DNA from: Microglena sp. YARC
Lineage: Eukaryota; Chlorophyta; Chlorophyceae; Chlamydomonadales; Chlamydomonadaceae
Direction of reading: 5' to 3'
Assembly: GCA_022414725.1 (NCBI GenBank)
Contig: CM039465.1
Coordinates: 22,753,049-22,817,048 of the forward strand
Length of the DNA stretch: 64,000 bases
The notes under the pieces were generated by a model. The model did not search any database. It was not told the DNA's origin and saw only the letters and a list, made by a program, of their open reading frames with translations. Numbering within the stretch: the first letter of the stretch is position 1; the number at the start of each line of letters is the position of its first letter. Shown here in pieces: positions 41,589-52,330 of this stretch. The position numbers were made by a program, and so were the translations under genes.

Positions 41589-42260
41589 TAGGAAGGGGGT
41601 GAAGGGTTTGGCCTAGGGGGGCAGAGTGGCTAAACCATAAACCATGGGTGATTTAGGAGGGAGCTATGGGCATAGGTGGGTTTGTGTGGGACCAAGAGGA
41701 TGATGCACGCGGGGATATCAAGGGTGTGAGCATGTATGGCATTGCCTAGTGCTCGTTTAACAGCCATGTGGGCCTTCTCAGGGTTATTGCTGGTGAGGTG
41801 TGTGTTTCTCCCTTACCAAGGTAGGGTGAAGCAGTGGGGTCTTAGGCCGAACAATTGGCCAACGGGGGTGGGGGTGTTTCCCATGGGGAGGTGGGGACTC
41901 ATTAGGAGGGGTGATGTGTCAGGTCCGTTGTCATCCCCAGGGTAGACAGCTTGATGTATGGTGGGGGAGAGATTGGAGATGGTAGTGTCTTCGTGCTGTG
42001 ATAGGAGAGTGGCTACGTCTCCAGGAAGGGTTCCTGTGCTTTTCCAGGTCCAGAGGTGGGGAGAGTGTGCCTTAGTGGTATGGTATCTGTGGTGGAGGAG
42101 TTTAAGTTGGGGGAGGGGTATATAACCGACACTTTTTTTTTCAACTGGCCTGTTGATGAGCAGATGTAGGTTGTGCCTGTGTTGTTGAGTTGGGGGGGGG
42201 GGGGGGGGGGGGGGGGGGTAGGTGGTGGTACGTGTCATTCAGGGTACCAGCCTGGATGTG
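41589..42260 (-). other. Unassigned segment with a 141-codon minus-strand frame
   Basis: The minus frame (42238-41813) reads PLPQLKLLHHRYHTTKAHSP, LSQHEDTTISNLSPTIHQAV and PVGQLFGLRPHCFTLPW, starting in a Pro run encoded by the G-run at 42193-42218. A second open stretch (LDIPACIILLVPHKP region) lies downstream in another frame. Base composition looks coding-like, but I recognise no family. It could be a decayed retroelement ORF. Confidence 0.3.
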
Positions 42261-42385
42261 GTATTTGCCGGGGGGTGGATATCCCAGCCTCAGCGATGTC
42301 CCTAACCACGATATATCGCGATATCCCTAACCGCGATATATAATGTGTATTTCCGCTTTGGTCCATCGCGCCCCCAGGTGTGGGT

Positions 42386-42565
42386 AATGTTTCCAGGTTC
42401 CCAAATGCTACACCTGGGCATCGGGCACCATTTTGTTTTACGATGAATAATGTTTCCACCTTCCATAAACCCACACCAGGGCATTGCGCGCCACGATTTT
42501 TAATGTTTCCACCTTTCCAAATGCTACACCTGGGCATTGGTGCCACGATTTTAATGTTTGAACAG
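42386..42565. repeat. Diverged tandem repeats
   Basis: Three imperfect units containing AATGTTTCCA...CAAATGCTACACCTGGGCAT and GCCACGATTTT. A paired motif CGATATATCGCGATATCCCT/AACCGCGATATATAA just upstream (42308-42342) is also repetitive. No gene seen. Confidence 0.65.
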
Positions 42566-42754
42566 TTTGAGGGCATCACGCTCTTTCATGAGCAAATCGA
42601 TGACGTGGCATCTGGGCGACAGCCACGTTGCCACTAGGCACGCAAAGACAACACACGGATATAATTAATAAAAATAGCAGCTCGACCTCACCTGCTGTGG
42701 TAGAGTGGTTACAGTCCTTGCAGTCATATAAAATGTCGAACTCTTAATGAATCA

Positions 42755-42960
42755 TTCAACAATGTTACTAGGTTGCTGAGAGACTGCTCTGGTATGCTGA
42801 TGGAGTGATGCCCTGATGAGCTAGCTCCCCCTTTTTTACTCCTAATTACCTGCCGCTTTCGTGCGACTTCAAGTTTTTCCTTGCTGGTCAGAGGATCTTG
42901 TGGGGGATTTGCTCTTCCACCGTTTAGGATGATTTTTTAGGAGCTGGATACCATAGGCGC
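42755..42960 (+). mobile_element. Diverged NAT-B internal relic
   Basis: GTTACTAGGTTGCTGAGAGA, TGGAGTGATGCCCTGATGAG and GTTTTTCCTTGCTGGTCAGA match 6330-6500 of the long NAT-B variant at lower identity. It has no tail, so it is an older fragment. 42961-43469 beyond it holds only short internal repeats (TTTGCCAA, GGTCGCGCCT) and no supported gene. Confidence 0.6.
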
Positions 42961-43469
42961 AGGAAGTATTGGCAAATGGGTTGGCAAACGACCGTTTGCC
43001 AAACTGAATTATACCACAACTGAGCCAGCCGGGTGGGTCGTTAGCTGCCTGGCGTTTGCCAAGTTTGTCCAACACCTTCGATTCAAACAAACTCAGTTTG
43101 ACTGGTCCGGATCGCCTGATCGTTCCTTGCATGCACTGATTTCGAGATGCACTGAGCTGGTTGCGCCTATCAAAGCTGGTCGCGCCTGTCGAAGCTGGCC
43201 GCGCCTATTTCACTGCCTGGTTTGACCGCCAGTGGTTTGAACGGCAGCGATTTGAACGCTAGTCGGATGCCACGTTTCTATGTCCCAGACCAGAAGGCGG
43301 TCCGGCCCATCAACCATTTTATCGGGGTGATTCGCCCACCATCGTTCCATTGCATGGATATGCTCCGATCCAGGGTAGGACAATGGCCTTCCTGCGACAG
43401 GCTGGCCATACCAAAACTTTGTTTTGACCCTTCCTGCCCACTTTTTAGGCCATTTTTAAATACCGCACT

Positions 43470-45511
43470 TTTTTTTTTTTTTTTTTTTTTTTTTTTACGA
43501 AGGGGGGAACCAGGAAAAGGCGCAACTGATAAAACCTAGCCCTTTGTGACCAAGGAGAAAAGACCAAAGAAAAAGACAAGAACGGCTAAGGGACAGCTAA
43601 GGGACGGACACCACCTGGGCGACGTAAGGGACAAAGGAGGACGGGAACAAAAGACAAACAAACCAGAGAGGCAAGGAAGAAGCCAAAAACAGGAAGCCCA
43701 AGAGAAGGGGCTAGGACTACTAAGAAAAAAGACCTATGATGGAGGGGGCCAAAACATTGCAACCTCTAACAGTCACCGGATCAGAAGGCTGAAAGAGGAG
43801 ATGCAAACTAAGGAGGACTAAAAGGAAAACTATCCGAGAAACTAAGAGAAAAAAGGGGGGAGGGGGGGAGGGGGGGGGGACTAAGGAGGCAACTGAGGGG
43901 GAAACTAAGGAGGCAACTAAGGGTGGAAACTGAACTAGGGGAAGCAAACTAAGGGAGAAACTGCAAAAACAAGCCAAAAGCAGGGAGGCAACCAGAAAAG
44001 AAGAAAGACAACTGGAAGCAAAGCGAAAACCTAAAAGACTGGTCTGGGCAGGTACAACAGGAAAGAAGACAGAGACAGTATCAAGATCTAGATCTGGATC
44101 TGGATCTTAGCGCAGATCTGGACCTTGATCTTGGTCCAGATCTAGCCCCAGATCTGGAACGTTGTCGTGTGCTGTGTCCAAATCTGGAACCTGATCCTGA
44201 TCTGGGGCAGGGTCTTGATCTTGGGCTTGGGCTGGATCTAGGTCAGGGTCAAGATCGGGGGCCTAGAGCTGGGGCTTGGGCTGGACCTAGGTCAGGGTCT
44301 AGATCAGGGTCTAGAGCTCGGGAATGGGCTGGGTCTGGGTCAGGGTCTAGAGCAAGGTCTAGATCCGGGTAATGGGCTGGATCTGGGGCAGGGTCTAGAT
44401 CAGGGTCTAGAACTAGGGCTTGGGCTGGGTCTGGGATTGGGTCTGGGATTGTAGGGAGCGCTGGGGCCATGGGGATTGTCATTTCCATGGTGCGGGTATC
44501 AGCCTCCTGGTCACCGGGAGTGACCCCAATCATGGTGCAAAAGATCGGGGGGGTGGCCCATAAGCTTGCAAAGGAAGCCACTGTGAGAGAGCAATCTAGG
44601 CCACGCCACCAATCTTGACAGAAGGCGCCATTATCAAGGTGTCGAAGATCCGTCTGGGTGCGCATCCAGTCCCTCGCGATGGCTTGGTGAAGGTGGCCAA
44701 GGGCAAGGCAGATAGCCTTGTGGTGAAGGGGCTCAAAATGGTCCTGTCTGTCAGCCCGGGACGAACGGACCTGCCATATCGCGCCCAAGGTGGTTATACG
44801 CAGGAAGGACCACAACCTTAGGGTAGAGGGAGGAGGGGGTGTCCCGGGCCAAAGGGTGATGTCGTCACCGAGGAGGAAGAAGGGGCAACGAGGAAGGCGC
44901 TGCCCACCGGTGAGGGTCTCCCAAGTGGAAAGGAGCCAGTCTATGACAGGGGCAGAATCAGGGCATTCCAAGATTGTGTCAGCAGTGTGCAGCTGCAAGC
45001 AGTCAGGGCTGGAGCAGACTATGGAGGGGGGGTCGTCTTGGTTGACCCGTTGGAAGCGTCCTCGTACATGAGCAAGGAACGCATTGCAGCCCAGGGTGCC
45101 ATGAAGCAAGCTCCGGCAAGTGATGGTATAAGGACGGTGGAGAGTCTTGTCAGCGAGGCGTACCCACACCTGCGAAAAGCCTGCACGTAGAGGGAGGGAG
45201 ACTTGAGGTTCGTCTTGTCTTTGAGCAGTTCTCTCCGCTGGGCCTGGACGGGAGGGGCGGACACGTTGTAAGTCCACCCAAGCGTTCTGTGGGAGGTCTT
45301 CAGGGGAGGGGACTGGAATAGGGGTGACAACGAGCGCTCTCTGTTGCTGAGGCAATCCATCGGGATTCAAGACCACGGAGGCCTCGCAGGTCAGGGTTAG
45401 TGCTAGGGTGAGTGTCCAAGGTGGAGGGGGGTAGAATGCTCCACAGCCTGGGCCAAGCAGCACGTTCCTCGGTATAACCTGGCACAAAATGGTGGGAACT
45501 GGGGCTTTGTT
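43470..45511 (-). mobile_element. LINE-A 3' half, inverted, well preserved
   Basis: T-run (43470-43496), inverted 3' UTR with G-run (RNA-sense poly-C, 43855-43879), Asp-Pro/Asp-Leu repeat (44085-44455, one extra G near 44260 shifts its frame), then a frame of over 400 codons (to 44249) covering the C-terminal region, the CCHC region (reading CSSPDCLQLHTADT then ILECPD, a small deletion removing the MSHAF codons with the knuckle His) and the helical segment. Cut at 45511 (GGCTTTGTT) by a copia LTR. Confidence 0.85.
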
Positions 45512-45717
45512 TGTAAAATAAATAGGCTGGGGACCAGAGAGAGAGTAAGTGGTGATTACATCAGAAACAAAACAACTACAAAGAGAAGCGAATGCCGTAG
45601 AACTGACAAGTGGGAACAGGCAATGAACAAGAAGCAGGCAAAGAGCCTTCAATATCTAAGCAATGCAATTAGAACTAAGAGTTAGAGTATCAAAGCAGAG
45701 AGAAAGAGAGAGCAGCA

Positions 45718-45821
45718 GTCTTCTTCTTTGGTTTTTCTTCCTTGGTCACATAGGGCTAGGTTTTATCAGATGTTCCCTTTCCTGGTTCCTCCCTATGTAA
45801 AAAAAAAAAAAAAAAAAAAAA
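45718..45821 (+). mobile_element. NAT-B tail inserted in the copia LTR
   Basis: TCTTCTTCTTTGG to the CCCTATGT arm and 23 A. It is absent from the matching place of the other two LTRs (50813, 55808), so it postdates LTR formation. It replaces a few bases of target (AACAAA). Confidence 0.85.
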
Positions 45822-46026
45822 GCTGAACAACTAGCTTTGAACAAATGCGCGCAGTCAGATGCGCGCGAAAAGATTCGCTCGGTCAGATGCGCGCGAACAG
45901 ATGCGCGCGAGTCTCAGCTTTCTGGAGCACCAAAGATCATAGCAAGAGACGCAGTAATGGCAGTAGGACAGTAAATCTTACCTGGGGACCAGAGAGAGAG
46001 TAAGTGGTACTCTGCTCTCGTGAGTC

Positions 46027-46037
46027 CCCTTTTATAC
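46027..46037 (-). promoter_or_regulatory. TATA-like box of LTR 1
   Basis: TATAAAAGGGG on the minus strand. A similar TATAAAAAGGGG lies at 51020-51031 in LTR 2. The position, about two fifths into the LTR, fits a U3 promoter; the start of transcription is inferred, not seen. Confidence 0.6.
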
Positions 46038-46202
46038 TACTATTCGGGAGGGAATCTACGGAAGGCATCTTTGGAAGATTCCACCGGTAGATTCCTTCAG
46101 TAGCTACCGCGAAGCATCCCTAAACCGGCCATCGGGCGGTAACAACCGGTTGGCCACCACCGCTAACTCTAACTCACATAACACGGCACAGCATATTACT
46201 AC

Positions 46203-46260
46203 TGGCTCAGTGGTGTAGCGCCATGAGCTATTCGGAGATTCGACAAGGATTCGAATCCCC
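46203..46260 (+). other. tRNA-like Pol III promoter segment inside LTR 1, antisense
   Basis: TGGCTCAGTGGTG (A-box match) and GATTCGAATCC (B-box match, 46248-46258) lie 45 bp apart, the spacing of a real tRNA gene, on the strand opposite to the retrotransposon. A D-arm-like GGCTCAGTGGTGTAGCGCC is visible, but the acceptor stem does not pair, so this is not a tRNA gene. The same segment is in LTR 2 (51194-51251). Confidence 0.6.
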
Positions 46261-46382
46261 CTGGGGGCAGCGTTTTGCCTTTACCTAATTAGCATCACAT
46301 TAAGTCTAGTCCGACATCAAATATCACAAGGCAAGTGCTAACTAATATTCTAAAACTCCCACTCGTGACTGACTGAATGTTC

Positions 46383-47340
46383 CTACTTGTTGGTAACTCC
46401 CAACCCGAGCCTGCAAAGCTCAAACTTGCACCTAGGCAGGATTTTAGTGAGTACATCTGCCACCATTTCCTCAGTGGAGATGTAGGTGAAGGTCACCTCT
46501 GACCTTGCCACTCGCTCACGCGCAAAGTGGTGCACAGCATCAATATGCTTCGTGCGCACGCAGGAGATGGGGTTCTTCAGCAGCTTAATGGCTGCTTGGT
46601 TGTCACCGTAGATAGGTACTGCTCCTAGCACCATTCCAAACTCAGGAAGAAGCTTCCTGAACCAGAGTGCTTCCTTGACAGCTGCACCAGCAGCCATGTA
46701 CTCAGCCTCTGTGGTGGAGTGCGCCACCGTGGGCTGCAGTCGGCTCTGGCAGGAGACCACAGCTCCATTCAGCCTGAAAGCGTAGCCAGTCGTCGACCTG
46801 CGTGTGTCAGTATCTCCAGCGAAGTCTGAGTCAGCGTAGCCCTGAAGCTCCAGCAGATCACTGCCTCCAAAGAACAACCCATAGTCCAGAGTGCCAGAAA
46901 TGTACGCCAACACATGCTTTGCAGCAGCCAGGTGGTCCTCAGTGGGGTTTGCCATGTACCTGGCCAAAGCTCCCACTGACTGTGAGAGGTCAGGCCTGGT
47001 GCAAACTGCAAGATACATCAGAGACCCAATGATCTCGCTGTAGCTCACAACAGTCTGGTCCATAGGCTCTCCTGCCTTGGTCAGCTTGGTGGCTGGGGAT
47101 AGTGGCACCTTCTTTGACTTGGCGTGTGAGGCAAACTTGTCCATGAGGTCAGCCACATACCTTTTCTGAGTCAAGAGGAGTGTCTTCATCCCTCTGTCCC
47201 TGATGATGTCCATACCAAGGTAGAAGGAGGATTCCCCCATGTCCTTGATTTTGAAGACTTCAGCCAGCTTGGTTTTCACCAGTGTGACTCCTTCTGCTAA
47301 ACCGGCAATTAGGATGTCGTCCACATGGATCAGCACATAG
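46383..47340 (-). pseudogene. Copia copy 1: RT C-terminal part and RNase H
   Basis: A frame of 317 codons starts at the catalytic LIHVDDILIAG (copia VDD motif, near 47316-47335), followed by FYLGMDIIRD, YVADLMDKF, RPDLSQSVGALARYM, then RNase H with ADSDFAGDTDTRRSTTGY, TEAEYMAAGAAVKEALWFRK and GDNQAAIKLLKN, ending VTNK and a stop. Every expected RNase H Asp/Glu landmark is present. Upstream the frame is lost: the sequence before VDD reads MMAGSGD and then a stop, and TYVLIHVDD lies in another frame. The identical break in copy 2 shows that it predates the duplication. Confidence 0.85.
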
Positions 47341-48600
47341 GTCAGTCACCAGAGCCAGCCATCATGATGAACAATCCAGGGTCGGCCACAGAGGCAATAA
47401 AGCCAATGGCCTCCAGCTGGGAGCGCAAGTTTGCATACCAAGCACGGGGGCTCTGCTTCAGACCATAGAGAGTCTTGCGCAAATGGCATGCGCGGTCGCT
47501 TCCCCCAACTGCAAAACCTGGAGGTTGCTGCATCCACAGATCCTCTTCCAGTTCCCCATTGAGGAACGCGTTGGCAACGTCCAGCTGATGCAGTTCAAGA
47601 TCGCGGTGAGCTGTGACAGCCAAGAGGGTGCGCAGAGTTGCGTGCTTCCCTACAGGTGCATATATCTCATTGTAGTCGAGACCCTCCCGCTGCCTGCATC
47701 CAACAACTACCAGCGAGCCTTGTAGCGCTCGATGTTATCGGCAGCGTCTCGCTTCCTCTTGAAGATCCACTTGACAGGGAGTACATTGGTTCCAGGGGTC
47801 TGTCCTCAACCTCCCAAGTCTTGTTGTGGAGCAGAGCTGCATACTCTTCATCCATTGCAAGCTTCCACTGCTGAGCTTCGGACCTGCGAGAGCTTCCTTC
47901 ACAGACACTAGCTCAGGCTGAAGTTCAACAACAGCAGCTGAGCTGGCCCACCACTCTGAAGGTGCCTGCCTGAGTCTAGATGATCGCCGCGGAGGAGGTG
48001 CATCTTGAGTAGGCAGTGGAGCAATGTCCTCATCTTCCTCATCTGAGTCAGTATCCATGTGCAAAGGGGGCAAGTCTTCGTCCTCACTGTCAGCTTCATC
48101 CGTCGGGGTAGTGGGTGCCGCTGGTGAGGTGCCAGAAGGTGCACTAACTGGTTCCTCATCAGGTTCCAGCTTGATGTCTACAATGCACAGTGGCTCATCA
48201 TTCATATGGGCCGGTGGCGTTGGCGTGTTGTATGGGAAGACACCCTCATGGAAGGTAACATCCCGAGCCACACGCACAGTCTTGCCGTCTGGATCCAGGA
48301 TCCGGTATGCCTTGGAGTTGGCCTCGTACCCAATGAAGACACCTGGTCTGCTTACAGCATCCAGCTTGCGCCGCTTCAGCTTGGGCACGTGGCAAAGGCC
48401 TTGCACCCAAAAATCTTGAAGTGGGATACTTCTGGACTGACCCTGTCAGCAGCTGGTGAGGCGTAAGCTCCCGGCCACTGACTGGGGAGGCATTCCTTAA
48501 GGTGTTAGCTGTCTGTAGGCCCTCAGCCCAAAGGTAGAAGGGGGCACCACTGTGAAGGAGTAGGGCCCTAACCTTTTCCATTAGGGTCCTGTTCAAACGC
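47341..48600 (-). pseudogene. Copia copy 1: integrase C-terminus, linker and RT N-terminal part
   Basis: Frames in order: NRTLMEKVRALLLHSGAPFY (integrase C-terminal half), KLDAVSRPGVFIGYEANSKA and YRILDPDGKTVRVARDVTFH (the copia integrase C-terminal FIGY block), an acidic linker (DSEDEDLPPLHMDTDSDEED), DEEYAALLHNKTWEV (RT start) and DVANAFLNGELEEDLWMQQP, KTLYGLKQSPRAWY (conserved copia RT blocks). Single-base losses near 48400, 47890, 47800 and 47730 break the frame. Confidence 0.85.
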
Positions 48601-49537
48601 TCCGCCGCGCCATTGCTCTCGGGGCTGTAAGGGCTGTGGTTTGATGGACAATCCCTCTGGAAGCAAAGAAGGCAGCGAGTTCACCATTGCAGAATTCTCC
48701 TCCTCTGTCCGAGCCCACTATCTTGACAGTGATGCCATGTTGAGTCTGCAGCATGAGAATGAGGTCATGCAAGGCTGCTGATGCCTGGTCCTTGGTCTTC
48801 AGCATGATGACAAAGCTGTACCTGGAGTGGTCCTCCAACACACCCAGGAAGTACTTGCTCTGCCCTAGAGAGGCAGGTGTGATAGGACCACATAGGTCCA
48901 CATGAAGCAATCCCTACACAGGTGCTGACTTACTGGCAGGAAAAGGATCGCGGGTCTGCTTCGACAGCACGCAAGCCTCGCAGGGATCTTGAAGTCCTTG
49001 AATGCCTCAGCTTCTACCTTCATGCCAATGTACCATCTGCTTGGCCTGCAGAGTGGCCAAGTTTGTCATCCCCAGATGACCAAACCTGGCATGCCAAAGC
49101 TCCGGCGTCTCAACTGCAGCGCACACAGTACCGTCAGTAAAAAGAGGAGCAACTGGCATGTCTGCCTCGGTCACCATCCCCTCCACCTCATACACGCCGT
49201 TGATGCAAACCGCTTCGATGCGCACACCATTCTTGGCAAAGATACAACGTGTGTCGTCCCAGTATTCTATCTGAGCTCCGTTCCGCATAAAGCTTGAGAG
49301 GGAGATCAGATTTCTGGCAGATGCAGGGACATAATGGACATTCTGCAGCTGAACATACTCTCCATTTACAGATTCCAGGAAGACGTCGCCAGCGTACTCT
49401 GCCCGATGTCCCACCCTGTCAGCAAACCTGAATTGGAGTGGTGTATCCAGGTGTCTGATGTTCACAAGCAGATCGCGGTCCCCCGTGATGTTGTGGGAAG
49501 CACCTGAGTCCAGCATCCAAGTCACTTCACCAATCAA
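48601..49537 (-). pseudogene. Copia copy 1: protease and integrase N-terminal half
   Basis: Protease with WMLDSGASHNITGD (catalytic DSG, near 49500-49520), then ELWHARFGHLGMTNLATLQ and a C-x-x-C (DPCEACVLSK in copy 2), the HHCC zinc element. The DDE core follows: LHVDLCGPITPASLGQ (first Asp), EDHSRYSFVI and VGSDRGGEFCNGEL (second Asp and Glu). A TAG stop (48914-48916) interrupts the frame immediately before GLLHVDLCGP; copy 2 has the same TAG. Confidence 0.85.
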
Positions 49538-50360
49538 AGGGGCAAGTCCTCATCAGTGAGTGCAGCAGTGCCACCCGAGCAGGTGAAGGCAGTGGCGACT
49601 GTGGCGTTGTTACCCGGCTGGGTCTTGGGAGTATACTTCCCGGAGGCTTTGTCAGATTTCTTCTTGCGACAATCCTTTGCAATGTGACCCGCGTTACCAC
49701 AGTAGTAGCAGGTCCTCTTGTCCTTGTCCGTGGTCTGACCCGGACGAGCCTGACCTGGACGCGATGGGGGGTGCCGCCATGTCCAGCAAGAGCAGAGCCG
49801 TGGTCCTCAGCTCTAGTACGATCATCCTTCCTACTCATCCTTGCTTCAGCAATCAAGAGTCTGGCCAGGACATCACTCAGATCCGAGTTGTCCTCTGCCT
49901 CCAGGATTTGGACTGCTGTGTCAAACTCCTTAGGCAGTCCATTCAACATAGTGCTGATCAGGTCAGCAGAAGAGGTGGTATCCCCTGCTGCTGCAAGCTG
50001 ATCCCTGAGTGACTCCGCACGGGAAGTGTACTTGGCTACAGTCTCCTTGGGCTCCTCCTTCAGTTGCGCCAGCTCTCGGCGCATCAGCTTCAAGCGAGCC
50101 CTGGACTTGTTCTTGTGCAGCTCCTCAAGCTTCAACCACATGCCCTTGGCAGTCTTCTCATTCTTGATGAAGGGCAGGAGGTGATCCTTCACCTGAATGA
50201 CCAGCAAGGATCTTGCTTGCAGATCATCCTGAGGGTCCACCGTGTCCTCTGAAATAGCCTTGGACACCTTCTTCAAGGCAAGGCATGCCATCATCCTAAC
50301 ACTCCAGACCCCATAATTGTTGTCATCCAACTTGGGCATAGAGACCCTTGTGTCCTCCAT
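49538..50360 (-). pseudogene. Copia copy 1: gag with CCHC knuckle
   Basis: Start chosen at 50360 (MEDTRVSMPKLDDNNYGVW), because this matches the usual start of copia gag; an in-frame Met further upstream lies in the leader. The body includes WLKLEELHKNKSRARLKL and LNGLPKEFDTAVQILEAEDN (UBN2-type gag). The zinc knuckle CYYCGNAGHIAKDC (49710-49669) is present but in a shifted frame after about 49770. A missing base near 49540 separates gag from protease (copy 2 retains it). Confidence 0.85.
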
Positions 50361-50591
50361 TGTAAAGCAGATGGATGAGGTAGAGAAGGTTGAAGAGGGG
50401 GTTTTGCAGTCCAGCAAAAAGATGGAGCAGTCCAGCTTCAGACAACTATGCAGTCCAGCACAGTACTAGGAGCTGAAGAAGAGGGGGGCTGTGCAGTCCA
50501 GCACAACAAAGCAGTCCAGCTAAAAGGAGGGGCAATCCAGCCAGCTCCAATTCAATCCGCAGTGGGGTGCAATCCAGCACTTTAGTGCGAC

Positions 50592-50603
50592 GGGCCCATA
50601 ACC
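50592..50603 (-). other. Copia primer-binding site, internal initiator-tRNA type
   Basis: GGTTATGGGCCC on the minus strand, directly adjoining the LTR end ACA. It is complementary to GGGCCCATAACC of the eukaryotic initiator-tRNA(Met) anticodon arm, not to a tRNA 3' end. Drosophila copia, and as I recall Volvox Osser, use this half-tRNA priming mode. In copy 2 (55589-55599) one C is missing. Confidence 0.8.
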
Positions 50604-51346
50604 TGTAAAATAAATAGGCTGGGGACCAGAGAGAGAGTAAGTGGTGATTACATCAGAAACAAAACAACTACAAAGAGAAGCGAATGCCTTAGAACTGACA
50701 AGTGGGAACAGGCAATGAACAAGAAGCAGGCAAAGAGCCTTCAATATCTAAGCAAAGCAATTATAACTAAGAGTCAGAGTATCAAAGCAGAGAGAAAGAG
50801 AGAGCAGCAAACAAAGCTGAACAACTAGCTTTGAACAAATGCGCGCAGTCAGATGCGCGCGAAAAGATTCGCTCGGTCAGATGCGCGCGAACAGATGCGC
50901 GCGAGTCTCAGCTTTCTGGAGCACCAAAGATCATAGCAAGAGACGCAGTAATGGCAGTAGGACAGTAAATCTTACCTGGGGACCAGAGAGAGAGTAAGTG
51001 GTACTCTGCTCTCGTGAGTCCCCTTTTTATAATGTTCGGGAGGGATCTACGGAAGGCATCTTTGGAAGATTCCACCAGTAGATTCCTTCAGTAGCTACCG
51101 CGAAGCATCCCTAAACCGGCCATCGGGCGGTAACAACCGGTTGGCCACCACCGCTAACTCTAACTCACATAACACGGCACAGCATATTACTACTGGCTCA
51201 GTGGTGTAGCGCCATGAGCTATTCGGAGATTCGACAAGGATTCGAATCCCCCTGGGGGCAGCGTTTTGCCTTTACCTAATTAGCATCACATTAAGTCTAG
51301 TCCGACATCAAATATCACAAGGCAAGTGCTAACTAATATTCTAACA
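50604..51346 (-). repeat. Central copia LTR (5' LTR of copy 1 and 3' LTR of copy 2)
   Basis: 743 bp, TGT...ACA termini, the cleanest LTR. It is shared by the two internal regions; LTR-internal-LTR-internal-LTR is the product expected from unequal recombination between LTRs or from a tandem duplication. It contains a TATA-like box (51020-51031), an antisense tRNA-like segment (51194-51251) and the AGATGCGCGCGAA motif cluster (about 50840-50905). Confidence 0.9.
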
Positions 51347-51373
51347 CTCCCACTCGTGACTGACTGAATGTTC

Positions 51374-52330
51374 CTACTTGTTGGTAACTCCCAACCCGAG
51401 CCTGCAAAGCTCAAACTTGCACCTAGGCAGGATTTTAGTGAGTACATCTGCCACCATTTCCTCAGTGGAGATGTAGGTGAAGGTCACCTCTGACCTTGCC
51501 ACTCGCTCACGCGCAAAGTGGTGCACAACATCAATATGCTTCGTGCGCACGCAGGAGATGGGGTTCTTCAGCAGCTTAATGGCTGCTTGGTTGTCACCGT
51601 AGATAGGTACTGCTCCTAGCACCATTCCAAACTCAGGAAGAAGCTTCCTGAACCAGAGTGCTTCCTTGACAGCTGCACCAGCAGCCATGTACTCAGCCTC
51701 TGTGGTGGAGTGCGCCACCGTGGGCTGCAGTCGGCTCTGCCAGGAGAACACAGCTCCATTCAGCCTGAAAGCGTAGCCAGTCGTCGACCTGCGTGTGTCA
51801 GTGTCTCCAGCGAAGTCTGAGTCAGCGTAGCCCTGAAGCTCCAGCAGATCACTGCCTCCAAAGAACAACCCATAGTCCAGAGTGCCAGAAATGTACGCCA
51901 ACACATGCTTTGCAGCAGCCAGGTGGTCCTCAGTGGGGTTTGCCATGTACCTGGCCAAGGCTCCCACTGACTGTGAGAGGTCAGGCCTGGTGCAAACTGC
52001 AAGATAACATCAGAGACCCAATGATCTCGCTGTAGCTCACAACAGTCTGGTCCATAGGCTCTCCTGCCTTGGTCAGCTTGGTGGCTGGGGATAGTGGCAC
52101 CTTCTTTGACTTGGCATGTGAGGCACACTTGTCCATGAGGTCAGCCACATACCTTTTCTGAGTCAAGAGGAGTGTCTTCATCCCTCTGTCCCTGATGATG
52201 TCCATACCAAGGTAGAAGGAGGATTCCCCCATGTCCTTGATTTTTGAAGACTTCAGCCAGCTTGATTTTCACCAGTGTGACTCCTTCTGCTAAACCGGGC
52301 AATTAGGGATGTCGTCCACATGGATCAGCA
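51374..52330 (-). pseudogene. Copia copy 2: RT C-terminal part and RNase H
   Basis: Equivalent to 46383-47340, with RNase H intact over 197 codons (ADSDFAGDTDTRRSTTGYAF, TEAEYMAAGAAVKEALWF, GDNQAAIKLLKN). An inserted A near 52005 breaks the frame after EIIGSLM, and extra bases near 52243 and 52300 disrupt the VDD region. WQSRLQ here versus CQSRLQ in copy 1 suggests that copy 2 keeps the ancestral Trp at that site. Confidence 0.85.

Larger units (their letters stand above)
45512..46355 (-). repeat. Copia copy 1, 3' LTR (carries a NAT-B tail)
   Basis: 844 bp, of which about 104 bp (45718-45821) is an inserted NAT-B tail. The remainder matches 50604-51346. Internal features are a TATA-like box, a cluster of AGATGCGCGCGAA motifs (45846-45912), a direct repeat of GGGGACCAGAGAGAGAGTAA (45530 and 45982), and an antisense tRNA-like segment. 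Confidence 0.9.
45512..51346 (-). mobile_element. Ty1/copia LTR retrotransposon, copy 1
   Basis: Order on the minus strand: LTR (51346-50604), primer site, gag, protease, integrase, reverse transcriptase, RNase H, polypurine tract (about 46365-46356) and LTR (46355-45512), which is the copia order GAG-PR-INT-RT-RH. LTRs begin TGT and end ACA. The left neighbour is an interrupted LINE-A (GGCTTTGTT). The right LTR is shared with copy 2, so a target duplication cannot be checked. All ORFs are broken. Confidence 0.9.

Noticed and set aside
46203..46275. A genuine tRNA gene in the LTR
   Set aside because: A and B boxes and spacing fit, but acceptor-stem pairing is absent and the segment repeats within LTRs.
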